Below, in pieces: positions 51,529 to 60,498 of a stretch of 64,000 bases of DNA (positions within the stretch are counted from its first letter, which is position 1; each line of letters begins with the position of its first letter). Position numbers and translations under genes: made by a program. Source of the stretch: Streptomyces sp. SAI-135 (GTDB taxonomy: Bacteria > Actinomycetota > Actinomycetes > Streptomycetales > Streptomycetaceae); assembly GCF_029893805.1 (NCBI RefSeq), contig NZ_JARXYP010000002.1, positions 1,054,001 to 1,118,000 on the forward strand. Reading direction: 5' to 3'. The notes under the pieces are model-generated. The model was not told the DNA's origin. It did not search any database and worked only from the letters and a program-made list of their open reading frames with translations.

Positions 51529-52634
51529 TGGCCGCTCCTTCCGGCGATGCGGTTGATGCGGTCGACGGCCTCCTCGAAGCCGCGGGTGAGGTCGTCGAAG
51601 ACGGCCTGGACGCTGCGTTCGCTGGTCATCCGGCCGACGATCTGGCCGACGGGCGTGCCGAGGAGGGGTTCCACCTCGTACTTCTGGATGCGCGAGACCG
51701 CGTCGGCGACCAGCAGGCCCTGGAGGGGCATGGGCAGGGCGCCGGGCCCGTCGGCGGAGTCCCAGGCGTCGGTCCATTCGGTACGGAGCTGGCGTGCGGG
51801 CTTGCCGGTCAGCGCGCGGGAGCGGACGGTGTCGCCGGACCCGGCCGCGAGCAGCTTCTCGATCAGCCTGGGCGAGGGCAGTTCCGCCTCTGTGGTGGTC
51901 AGCCATAGGGAGCCCAGCCACACACCCTGGGCGCCGAGTGCGAGCGCGGCCGCCACCTGCTGTCCGCTGCCTATGCCGCCCGCGGCCAGCACGGGCAGCG
52001 GGTCCACGGCGTCGACGACGTCCGGGGTGAGGACCATGGAGGCGATGTCCCCGGTGTGGCCGCCGGCCTCGTAGCCCTGCGCGACCACGATGTCGATGCC
52101 GGCCTCCTGGTGCTTGACCGCGTGCCGGGCGCTGCCCGCGAGGGCGGCGACCAGGACGTTCTGTTCGTGCGCGCGGGTCACCACGTCGGCGGGCGGGGAA
52201 CCGAGGGCGTTGGCGAGCAGCCGGATCGGGTAGTCGAAGGCGACGTCCAGCTGGTTGCGGGCGACCTGCTCCATCCAGCCCGTGATGCGCCACCCGGACG
52301 CCTCGCCCTCGGCGAGTTCGGGCACCCCGTACTTGGCGAGGGTGTCCTTGACGAACTGCCGGTGCCCCTCGGGGATCATCGCCTCGACGTCCGCCTCGGT
52401 CACGCCTTCGACCTTCTTGGCGGGCATGACGACGTCCAGGCCGTACGGCTTGCCGTCGACGTGGGCCTCGATCCAGTCGAGGTCGCGTTTGAGTTCGTCG
52501 GGCGCCGTGTAGCGGACCGCGCCGAGCACCCCGAAGCCGCCGGCCCGGCTGATGGCCGCGGCGACGGCGGGGAACGGCGTGAAGCCGAAGACGGCGTGCT
52601 CGACTCCCAGTTTCTTGCTCAGCTCCGTCTGCAT
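51525..52634 (-). CDS. Nitronate-monooxygenase-family FMN oxidoreductase
   Basis: 369 residues, a TIM barrel with the 2-nitropropane dioxygenase signature: FTPFPAVAAAISRAGGFGVLGA at the N-terminus, VAQGYEAGGHTGDIASMVL (FMN and catalytic His region) and VLAAGGIGSGQQVAAALALGAQGVWLGSLWL (phosphate binding). Some relatives act in steroid or fatty-acid CoA pathways (such as IpdC) instead of on nitronates. It is first in an operon with the downstream CoA ligase. The shared 22-bp dyad lies 40-61 bp upstream of its ATG. Confidence 0.88.
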   Translation of the reverse strand: MQTELSKKLGVEHAVFGFTPFPAVAAAISRAGGFGVLGAVRYTAPDELKRDLDWIEAHVDGKPYGLDVVMPAKKVEGVTEADVEAMIPEGHRQFVKDTLAKYGVPELAEGEASGWRITGWMEQVARNQLDVAFDYPIRLLANALGSPPADVVTRAHEQNVLVAALAGSARHAVKHQEAGIDIVVAQGYEAGGHTGDIASMVLTPDVVDAVDPLPVLAAGGIGSGQQVAAALALGAQGVWLGSLWLTTTEAELPSPRLIEKLLAAGSGDTVRSRALTGKPARQLRTEWTDAWDSADGPGALPMPLQGLLVADAVSRIQKYEVEPLLGTPVGQIVGRMTSERSVQAVFDDLTRGFEEAVDRINRIAGRSGQ

Positions 52635-52673
52635 GGCCGCAGGATGCCGCAGACCTCCGGACGACGGAAGAGG

Positions 52674-52695
52674 TTTTCTGATGCTCCGTCAGATT
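52674..52695. promoter_or_regulatory. 22-bp operator-like dyad, second copy
   Basis: TTTTCTGA (52674-52681), TGCTCC, GTCAGATT (52688-52695). The two 8-bp flanks are identical to those at 42292-42313, while the 6-bp centre differs. It precedes the nitronate-monooxygenase/CoA-ligase operon. Conserved flanks around a free centre are what one expects for a dimeric repressor site. Confidence 0.7.
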
Positions 52696-52737
52696 CGGGT
52701 GTGGCCGACACGGTACGCACCCGGCCCGTTCGGCGGC

Positions 52738-53589
52738 TCAGCCGGGGACGTCCAGCCGCTGGGTGCCGACGACCGACAGCAGCCGGAGCGCCTCCTCGGA
52801 CGGGGAGCCGGGGGCGGCCGTGTAGATCACGACCCGCTGGTCGCGGTCCGCGATGTCCAGGACGTCGCAGTTGACGACGATCCGGCCGACCACGGAGTGG
52901 TCGAAGGTCTTGCAGAGCGTGGGGGCCGCCGTGACGTCATGGGCGGCCCACAGCCGCGCGAACTCCTCGCTCCCGTCGAGCAGTTCGGCCACCAGGCCGG
53001 TCAGCTCGGCGTCGTCGGGATAGCGGGCGGAGGCGGCACGCAGCTGCTGCACCGCCGAGACGGCGAACTCCTCCACGTCCGACACGCCGTACAGGCGGCG
53101 GCCCTCCGGGTGCGGTCCCAGAAAGGCCCGCCGGACGAGGTTGCGGTCGCGGCGGGGAAGGGCGGAGAAGTCCTCCATGAGGGCGGCCGCCAGGTCGTTC
53201 CAGGCGATGACCTCGTGGGTCGCCGAGATGACGATCGCGGCGGCCCGCGGCAGCCGGTGGAGCAGGTCCACGATGCTCTGGCGCACCTCGCGCGAGGGAC
53301 CGGACGGCGGGCCCTGCGGGGTGCCGGCGAGATGGTGGAGGTGATCGCGTTCGGCGTCCGACAACCGCAGGGCGCGGGCCACCTGCGCCAGGACCTCCAG
53401 GGAGGGGCGGGGCGCGCGGGCCTGCTCGAGGCGGGTGTAGTACTCGGTGGAGATGTACGCCAGCTGCGCCACCTCCTCGCGGCGCAGGCCGGGGGTGCGG
53501 CGGCGCGCTCCGGCGGGCAGCCCCACGTCGGAGGGGGTGATGCGGGCGCGCCGGCTGCGCAGGAAGTCGGCCAGTTCTCGTCGGTCCAC
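52738..53589 (-). CDS. MltR/MmyB-like XRE regulator
   Basis: 283 residues. The N-terminal HTH is GLRREEVAQLAYISTEYYTRLEQARAPRPS, a signature of the MmyB-like group. The C-terminal ligand-binding domain (about 100-275) includes VIAWNDLAAALMEDF and DHSVVGRIVVNCDVLDI. A structural study of this group showed a PAS-like pocket that binds fatty-acid-like ligands, and its genes often stand divergent to an SDR gene, as here. The GTG at 53589 is consistent with that layout. A 21-bp dyad lies between it and the SDR. Confidence 0.9.
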   Translation of the reverse strand: MDRRELADFLRSRRARITPSDVGLPAGARRRTPGLRREEVAQLAYISTEYYTRLEQARAPRPSLEVLAQVARALRLSDAERDHLHHLAGTPQGPPSGPSREVRQSIVDLLHRLPRAAAIVISATHEVIAWNDLAAALMEDFSALPRRDRNLVRRAFLGPHPEGRRLYGVSDVEEFAVSAVQQLRAASARYPDDAELTGLVAELLDGSEEFARLWAAHDVTAAPTLCKTFDHSVVGRIVVNCDVLDIADRDQRVVIYTAAPGSPSEEALRLLSVVGTQRLDVPG

Positions 53590-53621
53590 GGTCCCAGTGT
53601 GCGCGGACCGGAACGGCCCAG

Positions 53622-53642
53622 CCAGGTACCGCTGGTGCCTGG
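53622..53642. promoter_or_regulatory. Dyad between the MltR-like and SDR genes
   Basis: CCAGGTACC (53622-53630), GCT, GGTGCCTGG (53634-53642): 9+9 bp arms with one mismatched pair. It lies in the 86-bp divergent region, 33 bp from each start codon. It is a likely binding site of the MltR-like regulator. Confidence 0.65.
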
Positions 53643-53675
53643 ATGCGGGGTCCGGCCGGACGCAGGCTCGTCGGC

Positions 53676-54452
53676 ATGGACAACACCACGATCACACCCC
53701 TGCTCGCCGACAAGGTCGCCTTCGTCACCGGTGCCGGGCGCGGCATCGGCGCCGCGGCCGCACGACTGTTCGCCCGCGAGGGCGCCCGTGTCCTGCTCGC
53801 GGCCCGCACCGAGTCCGAACTCAAGGCGGTCACCGAGGAGATCCGCGCCGCGGGCGGCACCGCGCACCACGTGCACTGCGACCTGTCCGACCCGGCGAGC
53901 GTCCGCGCCGCCGTGGACCGGGCCGTCGAGCTGTACGGCAGGCTCGACGTGGCCTTCAACAACGGGGCGACCATCCAGCAGCCCGGTCCCGTGGACCAGC
54001 TGTCCGAGGACGAGTTCGACCATGTCGTCTCCGTCAACCTCAAGGGCCCCTGGCTGGCCATGAAGGCGGAGGTCGCCGCGATCCGGGCCACCTCCGGCAC
54101 CGGCGCGATCGTCAACAACTCCAGTGTCGGCAGCCTGATGGCCAACCCGTGGCTGCCCGTGTACGGCGCCGCCAAGCGGGCGGTCAACAGCCTGACCGCG
54201 TCGGCCGCCGCCACATACGGCCCGGAGGGCATCCGGGTCAACGCCGTCGCCCCCGGCACCACGCTGACGGAGATGATCGACGCGTGGGAGGCGAACTCCC
54301 CGGGCATCGTCGAGCAGCTCGTCGCGCAGACCCCGCTGGGCCGGGGTGCCGACCCGGCCGAGATCGCCGAGGCCGCGGCCTGGCTGCTGAGCGACCGGGC
54401 CTCGTACGTCACCGGTGTGGTGCTCCGGGTCGACGGCGGCAGCCGCGCCTGA
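53676..54452 (+). CDS. Short-chain dehydrogenase/reductase
   Basis: 258 residues of a classical SDR. NAD(P) motif TGAGRGIG, NNGA, active-site Ser in IVNNSSVGSLMA, Tyr-x-x-x-Lys in VYGAAKRAVN, and C-terminal YVTGVVLRVDGG. It oxidises or reduces an alcohol/ketone; the substrate is unknown. It is divergent from the MltR-like regulator, which probably controls it. It is convergent with the FAD oxidoreductase gene. Confidence 0.92.
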   Translation: MDNTTITPLLADKVAFVTGAGRGIGAAAARLFAREGARVLLAARTESELKAVTEEIRAAGGTAHHVHCDLSDPASVRAAVDRAVELYGRLDVAFNNGATIQQPGPVDQLSEDEFDHVVSVNLKGPWLAMKAEVAAIRATSGTGAIVNNSSVGSLMANPWLPVYGAAKRAVNSLTASAAATYGPEGIRVNAVAPGTTLTEMIDAWEANSPGIVEQLVAQTPLGRGADPAEIAEAAAWLLSDRASYVTGVVLRVDGGSRA

Positions 54453-54477
54453 GAGGCCCGGCGCGCGGGCGGGGCCG

Positions 54478-56049
54478 TCAGCCGCCGAGGTCCTCCAGGA
54501 CGGCCATCGCCGCGTTGTGCCCCGGCACCCCGCTCACCCCGCCCCCGCGCACCGCGCCCGCCCCGCACAGCAGCACGTTGGCGTGCCGGGTCTCCACGCC
54601 CCAGCGGCCGGTGCCCTCCTCGGCGTACGGCCAGGACAGTTCGCGGTGGAAGATGTTGCCGCCGGGCAGCCGCAGGTCCCGCTCCAGGTCGAGCGGGGTC
54701 TTCGCCTCGATGCACGGCCGGCCGTCCGCGTCGGTGGCCAGGCAGTCGGCCAGCGGCTCGGCGAGGTGGGCGTCGAGCTGGGCCAGGGTCGACTTCAGGA
54801 GTTCCTCGCGCACGGTGTCGTTGTCCCGGTCGAAGAGCCGGGCCGGGGTGTGCAGTCCGAACAGGGTGAGGGTCTGGTAGCCCTGCTCGACGAGGTCCGG
54901 CCCGAGGATCGTCGGATCGGTGAGGGAGTGGCAGTAGATCTCCGAGGGCGGTGCCGCGGGGAGCCGGCCCGCCGCGGCCTGGGCGTGGGCGGTGGCCAGC
55001 TCCTGGTAGCCCTCGGCGATGTGGAAGGTGCCGGAGAACGCCTCGCGCGGGTCGACCTCGCCGTCCCGCAGCCGCGGGAGGCGCTTGAGCAGCATGTTGA
55101 CCTTGAGCTGGGCGCCCTCGGCGGGGGCGGGCGGCCGGTCGCCGGTGAGCTCGGCGAGGGCCTGCGGGGAGGCGTTGACCAGGACGTGCCGGGCCTCCAC
55201 GGTGCCCTCGCCCTCGGCGGTGCGGTACGTGATCTCGGCCGAGCTGCCGTCCGAGGAGATCCCGACGACCTCGTGTCCGGTGGCGAGGACCGCGCCGGCC
55301 TGCCGTGCCGCGCCGGCCAGCGCGTCGGTGAGGGCGCCCATGCCGCCGACGGGCACGTCCCAGGCGCCGGTGCCGCCGCCGATCACGTGGTAGAGGAAGC
55401 AGCGGTTCTGCTTGAGGGAGGGGTCGTGGGCGTCGGCGAAGGTGCCGATGAGCGCGTCGGTCAGGACCACGCCCCGGACCAGGTCGTCGGCGAAGCGGTC
55501 CTCCACGGCGACCCCGATCGGCTCCTCGAACAGGACCCGCCAGGCCTCCTCGTCGTCCACCCGCAGCCTCAGCTCGTCCCGGGTGGGCAGGGGCTCGGTC
55601 AGGGTGGGGAAGATCCGCTGCGCGACGCGGCCCGTCATGGCGTAGAACCGCTGCCACGCCTGGTACTCGCGTTCGCCTCCGGTGAGCCGGGCGAAGGCCT
55701 CCCGGGTGCGGCGCTCGCCGCCGCCGACGAGCAGCCCGGTCGGCCTGCCGTCGCGTTCGACGGGGGTGTACGAGGAGACGTTGCGGGTCCGGACGCGGAA
55801 GTCCAGGCCGAGATCGCGGACGATCTTCCTGGGCAGCAGGCTGACCAGGTACGAGTAGCGCGACAGCCGGGCGTCCACCCCCGCGAAGGGCCGCGTGGAC
55901 ACGGCGGCTCCCCCGGTGTTGCCGAGCCGCTCCAGGACGAGCACGGATCGCCCGGCCCGGGCCAGATAGGCGGCGGCGACCAGTCCGTTGTGGCCCCCGC
56001 CGACGATGACGGCGTCGTAGCGGCGGTGGTGTCCCTCGTGTGCAGGCAT
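54478..56049 (-). CDS. Phytoene-desaturase-family FAD-dependent oxidoreductase
   Basis: 523 residues. The FAD dinucleotide motif is DAVIVGGGHNGLVAAAYLARAG near the start and the C-terminal FAD segment is NVLLCGAGAVRGGGVSGVPG. The family includes carotenoid desaturases/isomerases and many uncharacterised retinol-saturase-like enzymes. No crtE/crtB-type synthase is nearby, so a role in carotenoid synthesis is unproven. The ATG at 56049 has no clear ribosome-binding site; the GTG at 56064, five nucleotides after TAGATC, is an alternative leaderless start. Confidence 0.85.
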   Translation of the reverse strand: MPAHEGHHRRYDAVIVGGGHNGLVAAAYLARAGRSVLVLERLGNTGGAAVSTRPFAGVDARLSRYSYLVSLLPRKIVRDLGLDFRVRTRNVSSYTPVERDGRPTGLLVGGGERRTREAFARLTGGEREYQAWQRFYAMTGRVAQRIFPTLTEPLPTRDELRLRVDDEEAWRVLFEEPIGVAVEDRFADDLVRGVVLTDALIGTFADAHDPSLKQNRCFLYHVIGGGTGAWDVPVGGMGALTDALAGAARQAGAVLATGHEVVGISSDGSSAEITYRTAEGEGTVEARHVLVNASPQALAELTGDRPPAPAEGAQLKVNMLLKRLPRLRDGEVDPREAFSGTFHIAEGYQELATAHAQAAAGRLPAAPPSEIYCHSLTDPTILGPDLVEQGYQTLTLFGLHTPARLFDRDNDTVREELLKSTLAQLDAHLAEPLADCLATDADGRPCIEAKTPLDLERDLRLPGGNIFHRELSWPYAEEGTGRWGVETRHANVLLCGAGAVRGGGVSGVPGHNAAMAVLEDLGG

Positions 56050-56122
56050 GGTTCTTCGTAACACGTGATGATCTAGGTCGGCCAGAGGTGGGTGGCAGTC
56101 GACCCACAGCCCCGCTCGCCGG

Positions 56123-58363
56123 TCACCGCGCTCCGCCGGCCCGCTGCTGCCTCAGCACGGCGACCTGACGGTAGAGCTCGACCGCCTCGGCGGCCCGGCC
56201 GAGCTGTTCCAGGCAGTGGGCCTCGTCGTTGCGGCTGGCGAGGGTGTCGGGGTGGTCGGCGCCGAGGACGCGTTCGCGGGCGCCGGCCACGGTGCGGTAC
56301 TCGGTGAGGGCGTCCGTCCAGCGGCCCAGCCAGCCGAGACCCACGGCCACCTCGCGGCGGCTGACCAGGGTGTCGGGGTGGTCGTGGCCCAGGACCCGGG
56401 CTCGGATCGCGCACACGTCCCGGGACTCGGCGAGGGCCTCCTCCCAGCGTCCGAGGCGGCCGAGGTTGACGCCGAGGCCGTGGCGGGCGCGCAGGGTCTC
56501 GGGGTGGGCGGGGCCGTGGACGCGGGTGCGGTCCTCGATCAGGTCGCGGTAGAGCCGGAGCGCTTCCGCGCTGCGGCCCAGGCGGCCGAGGCTGATGCCG
56601 ACCTCGTAGCGGGCGGCGAGGGTGTCGGGGTGGTCGGGGCCGAGGGCCTGGGCGCGGGCCTCGGCGACCTCGTGGTAGGTCCCCAGGGCTTCCGCCCAGC
56701 GGCCCAACTGGCCGAGCGCGTAGGCGACCTCGTAGCGGGTGACGAGGGTGTCGGGGTGGTGGGGGCCCAGCACCCGGGCGCGCGCGGCCGCCACCTCGCA
56801 GGCCATGCGGTAGGAGTCCTCCAGACGGCCGAGCCGGGAGAGGTTGAAGGCGAGGTTGTGGCGGCAGCGCAGGGTGTCCGGGTGGTCCGGGCCCATCTCG
56901 CGCTCGCGGGCGGCGAGCACCGAGTTGTAGACCTGGTGGGCGTCGAAGTGGCGGCCCAGCTGACCGAGGACGTACGCCATCTCCTGACGGGCGGCCAGGG
57001 TGTCGGGGTGGTCGGCACCCAGGATGCGGGTCCTGGCGGCGGCCACGTGCTTGTACTCGCGCAGGGCGTCGGCGGCGCGGCCGGTGCGGCTGAGCGTGAA
57101 GGCGACCTCGTAGTGGCTGGCGAGGGTGTCGGGATGGTCGGGGCCGAGGAGGTGCTCACGTTCGGCGGCGACCGCGCGGTGCACCTCGCCCGCCTCGGCC
57201 CAGCGGCCCAGGCGCCCGAGGCTGAGCCCCGCGTTGTGCCGGCCGGCGAGGGCCGTCAGGGCCTGCGCGGAGGGTGCGGGCGGCCCGGCAGGCACCGGCT
57301 CCTCCGTGCGGCCGGTGGCGGGGCGGGCGATCCACTCGCCGGTGAGGGCGGCCCCGGCGTCCGGGGGTGTGGTGACCAGGCCGGCGCCGGTGGCCTTGTG
57401 GCCGGTGGTCATGCCCCGGGTCCAGGACGGCAGCCGGGTCTCGCGGGGACGGTCAGGCTGCGGCGGCCGGAGGTCGGGCCGCGGGGTCACCACGGTGGGC
57501 ACGTACGCCGGTGTGGTGCGGCCCAGGGTGATCCGGCGGCCCAGCTCGCGTGCGTCGTGCGGGCGTTGTCCGGGCTGTTTGGCCAGCAGGTCGAGGATGA
57601 CCCTGTCGAGGTACTCGGGGAGTTCGGCGCGGTGGCTGCGCGGCGGCCGGGGCGGGGTGTCGCGGTGGCCGACGAGGATCGCCCACGCGTCCTCCAGGTC
57701 GAACGGCGGTGCCCCGGTGGCGATCTCGTACAGCACGCACCCCAGGGAGTACAGGTCGCTGCGCTGGTCGACCTCCGCACCCCCTATCTGCTCCGGCGAC
57801 ATGTAGTGCGGGGTGCCCATCGCGATGCCGGTGCCGGTCAGCCGGGAGGTGAAGTCGACGTCGTGGCCGAGCCGGGCGATGCCGAAGTCGCAGATCTTCA
57901 CGGTGCCGTCGGTGAGGCGGACGATGTTGGCCGGCTTCAGGTCGCGGTGCACGATGCCCTGCTGATGGGTGTAGGCGAGGGCGGCGGCGACCTGGTCGGC
58001 GATGTCGACGACGTCGGACACGGGCAGGGGGTGCTGTTCGTTGTCGTCCAGGAGCTGGCTGAGGTTGCGCCCCTCCAGGAGTTCCATCACCAGGTAGAGG
58101 ACGCCGTCGGACTCGCCGAAGTCATGGACGACGGTCACCCCGCGGTGGCTGAGCGCGGCGGCCACCCGGGCCTCGCGCCGGAACCGCTCCCGCAGGACCC
58201 GGGTGAAGGTCTGGTCGTGCTGCCCGCCCAGCGGCTTGAGGCACTTCACGGCGACCTGGCGGCCCAGCGACTCGTCGCGGGCCCGCCACACCTCGCCCAT
58301 GCCCCCGCGCCCGATCAGATCGAGCAGTCGGTACCGCCCCTGGATGAGCCTGCTGTCCCCCAT
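56123..58363 (-). CDS. Serine/threonine protein kinase with kinesin-light-chain-type TPRs
   Basis: 746 residues. The N-terminal kinase (about 8-275) has IGRGGMGEVWRARD, VAVK, HRDLKPANI, CDFGIARLG and GTPHYMSPEQ; all catalytic residues are present. A proline-rich linker (about 280-370) follows. The C-terminal part holds eight repeats of about 42 residues with the recurring (D/H/A)HP(D/E)TL motif, typical of TPR_10/12 kinesin-light-chain repeats. No transmembrane helix is visible, unlike the many PASTA or membrane kinases of actinobacteria, so this is probably a cytosolic kinase with a protein-binding scaffold. Its partners are unknown. Confidence 0.93.
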   Translation of the reverse strand: MGDSRLIQGRYRLLDLIGRGGMGEVWRARDESLGRQVAVKCLKPLGGQHDQTFTRVLRERFRREARVAAALSHRGVTVVHDFGESDGVLYLVMELLEGRNLSQLLDDNEQHPLPVSDVVDIADQVAAALAYTHQQGIVHRDLKPANIVRLTDGTVKICDFGIARLGHDVDFTSRLTGTGIAMGTPHYMSPEQIGGAEVDQRSDLYSLGCVLYEIATGAPPFDLEDAWAILVGHRDTPPRPPRSHRAELPEYLDRVILDLLAKQPGQRPHDARELGRRITLGRTTPAYVPTVVTPRPDLRPPQPDRPRETRLPSWTRGMTTGHKATGAGLVTTPPDAGAALTGEWIARPATGRTEEPVPAGPPAPSAQALTALAGRHNAGLSLGRLGRWAEAGEVHRAVAAEREHLLGPDHPDTLASHYEVAFTLSRTGRAADALREYKHVAAARTRILGADHPDTLAARQEMAYVLGQLGRHFDAHQVYNSVLAAREREMGPDHPDTLRCRHNLAFNLSRLGRLEDSYRMACEVAAARARVLGPHHPDTLVTRYEVAYALGQLGRWAEALGTYHEVAEARAQALGPDHPDTLAARYEVGISLGRLGRSAEALRLYRDLIEDRTRVHGPAHPETLRARHGLGVNLGRLGRWEEALAESRDVCAIRARVLGHDHPDTLVSRREVAVGLGWLGRWTDALTEYRTVAGARERVLGADHPDTLASRNDEAHCLEQLGRAAEAVELYRQVAVLRQQRAGGAR

Positions 58364-58423
58364 CGTCCGCGACCGCCCCCGTCGAACTCGCCCCGCCTCC
58401 CCTGGCCTGTCCAGTATGGCGAC

Positions 58424-59266
58424 CTATCGTCCGAGTTTGTACGGGGCGGGACGGCTGCCCGGGCCGAGCCGAGCCATGGCACGGAGGATGTGTTTGGGCG
58501 GGAGTTGCCAGCGCACACGTGCGGGAACGCAGCGCAGCAGGGTGCCGGTGGCGCGCAACTGACGGGTCACGGTCGCGGGTTCGGGGGCCTTCCTGCCGTA
58601 CAGCTCGTGGGCGTACGGCGGCAGGGCGGCGTACGCCAGGTGCGCCACGCGCCTCCACAGCACCTCGCGCGCCGGAACGAGCAGGGGGTGCGTCGGCGGG
58701 CGGAGCAGGAAGTCGTCCACCTCGCGGGCCTCGGGCGTGGCGGCGAGTTCGGGGAGCACCTTCTCGAAGTAGGCGCTCATCTCCGCCTGGTTCGCGGGTA
58801 CGGCCTCGGGGTCGAGGCCCACCAGCCGGGCGCTGACCCGGTGTTCGGCGATGTACCGGTCGGCCTGCTCGTCGGTGAGGCGGAAGCCGGAGCGGCGGGC
58901 GACCTGGAGGTAGGAGTCGATCTCGGCGCAGTGCACCCACAGCAGGAGTCCGGGTTCGTCGACGCCGTAGCGTTCGCCGGTGTCGGGGTCGGTCGCGCCG
59001 AGCATGCGGTGGATCTTCCGGACCCGGGCGCCGGCCTTCTCGGCGGCCTCGGTGGTGCCGTAGGTCGTGGTGCCGACGAAGTTCGCGGTACGCATCAGCC
59101 GGCCCCAGGCGTCGCGCCGGAAGTCGGAGTTCTGTATGACTCCGCGCACCGCGCGCGGGTGCAGTGCCTGGAGGTAGAGCGCGCGGATCCCGGCGACCCA
59201 CATCATCGGGTCGCCGTGCATCTGCCAGGTCACCGAGTTCGGTGTGAACAGTCCGGGATCACCCAT
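58424..59266 (-). CDS. DUF2236/MpaB-family oxygenase-like protein
   Basis: 280 residues. It starts GLFTPNSVTWQMHGDPMMW and has IRALYLQALHPRAVRGVIQNSDF and TTTYGTTEAAEKAGARVRKIH, typical of the DUF2236 (mpaB/latex-clearing-protein-like) fold that binds a b-type haem in characterised members. GLLLWVHCAEIDSYL is also family-typical. Characterised relatives cleave isoprenoid or rubber double bonds; no substrate can be assigned here. It lies 9 bp downstream of the acyl-CoA dehydrogenase gene on the same strand, so the two are probably co-transcribed. Confidence 0.87.
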   Translation of the reverse strand: MGDPGLFTPNSVTWQMHGDPMMWVAGIRALYLQALHPRAVRGVIQNSDFRRDAWGRLMRTANFVGTTTYGTTEAAEKAGARVRKIHRMLGATDPDTGERYGVDEPGLLLWVHCAEIDSYLQVARRSGFRLTDEQADRYIAEHRVSARLVGLDPEAVPANQAEMSAYFEKVLPELAATPEAREVDDFLLRPPTHPLLVPAREVLWRRVAHLAYAALPPYAHELYGRKAPEPATVTRQLRATGTLLRCVPARVRWQLPPKHILRAMARLGPGSRPAPYKLGR

Positions 59267-59275
59267 GCCCGCAGG

Positions 59276-60454
59276 CTAACGCCGGACCCGCGGCATACCC
59301 AGACCGATCCACGAGATGATCTCCCGCTGGATCTCGTTGTTGCCGCCGCCGAAGGTGAAGATCACCGCCGAGCGGTAGCCGCGTTCCAGTTCGCCGTGCA
59401 GGACGTCACCCGCCGAGCCCTCCTTCAGGGCGCCGGCCGCCGCGACGATCTCCATGAGCCACGCGTAGGCGTCCCGGCGTGCCTCGGAGCCGTAGACCTT
59501 GACCGCGGAGGCGTCCTGTGGGGTCAGGGTGCCGTCCTGAACGGCGTTGACCATGCGCCAGTTGAGGAGTTTGAGGGCGTCGAGCCTGGTGTGGGTCTGG
59601 GCGAGGCGGCGGCGCACCCACGGCAGGTCGATCACCCGGCGGCCGTCGGCGAGCTTGGTCTCCATGGCCCAGCGCTGGACGTTGTGCAGGGCGCGGATCG
59701 CCATGGTGCCGTGGGCGGCCAGGGTGACGCGCTCGTGGTTGAGCTGGTTGGTGATCAGCCGCCAGCCCTGGTTCTCCTCGCCGACCCGGTGGGAGACGGG
59801 GACACGGACGTTCTCGTAGTAGCTGGCCGTGGTGTCGTGCGAGGCGAGGGTGTTGATGACGGTGCAGGAGTAGCCGGGGTCGGTCGTCGGCATCAGGAGC
59901 ATGGTGATGCCCTTGTGCGGCGGGGCGCCGGGGTCGGTGCGCACGGCGAGCCAGACCCAGTCGGCGGTGTCGCCGTTGGTGGTCCAGATCTTGTGTCCGT
60001 TGACGACGTACTCGTCGCCGTCCCGTACCGCGCGGGTCTTCAGGGAGGCCAGGTCGGTGCCCGCGCCGGGCTCGCTGTAGCCGATCGCGAAGTCGATCTC
60101 ACCGGAGAGGATCCGCGGCAGGAACCAGGACTTCTGCTCCTCGGTGCCGTACTGCATGATCGTCGGCCCGACGGTGTTGAGGGCCATCAGCGGCAGCGGC
60201 ACGCCGGCCTGGGCGGCCTCGTCGAAGAAGATGAACTGTTCCATCGCGGTCAGGCCGCGGCCGCCGTACTCCTTCGGCCAGCCCACCCCGAGCCAGCCGT
60301 CGGCGCCGAGACGGCGGATGGTGTCGCGGTAGAAGCGCTTCTGGGCGTCCCGGTCGGTGAAGCGGGCGTGCGCGTTGTCCGGGACCAGATCGGCGAAGTA
60401 GGCGCGCAGTTCGGTGCGCAGCCGCTGCTGCTCGGGCGTGTGGTCGAGATGCAC
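59276..60454 (-). CDS. Acyl-CoA dehydrogenase
   Basis: 392 residues. LGVGWPKEYGGRGLTAMEQ, the FAD/substrate loop FAIGYSEPGAGTDLASLKTRA and WTTNGDTADWVW are typical of the acyl-CoA dehydrogenase superfamily. FGGGNNEIQREIISWIGLGMPR closes the protein. It introduces a trans-2,3 double bond into an acyl-CoA. The usual C-terminal catalytic Glu region was not verified. GGAGG precedes the GTG at 60454. A perfect match to the KstR site consensus lies 45 bp upstream, and the DUF2236 gene follows. Confidence 0.92.
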   Translation of the reverse strand: MHLDHTPEQQRLRTELRAYFADLVPDNAHARFTDRDAQKRFYRDTIRRLGADGWLGVGWPKEYGGRGLTAMEQFIFFDEAAQAGVPLPLMALNTVGPTIMQYGTEEQKSWFLPRILSGEIDFAIGYSEPGAGTDLASLKTRAVRDGDEYVVNGHKIWTTNGDTADWVWLAVRTDPGAPPHKGITMLLMPTTDPGYSCTVINTLASHDTTASYYENVRVPVSHRVGEENQGWRLITNQLNHERVTLAAHGTMAIRALHNVQRWAMETKLADGRRVIDLPWVRRRLAQTHTRLDALKLLNWRMVNAVQDGTLTPQDASAVKVYGSEARRDAYAWLMEIVAAAGALKEGSAGDVLHGELERGYRSAVIFTFGGGNNEIQREIISWIGLGMPRVRR

Positions 60455-60498
60455 GGCGCCTCCAGGCTCCCCGGGACCGGTCCTGACGGCGCACACCG

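Noticed and set aside
52937..56107. Minus-strand frame of about 3.2 kb across the SDR and FAD-oxidoreductase region
   Set aside because: Arg-rich shadow sequence; the true minus-strand FAD oxidoreductase and MltR-like frames have clear motifs.
56220..57260. CRISPR-like or satellite repeats
   Set aside because: The periodic DNA is the coding sequence of eight TPRs (126-bp period) in the kinase gene, with protein-level conservation.
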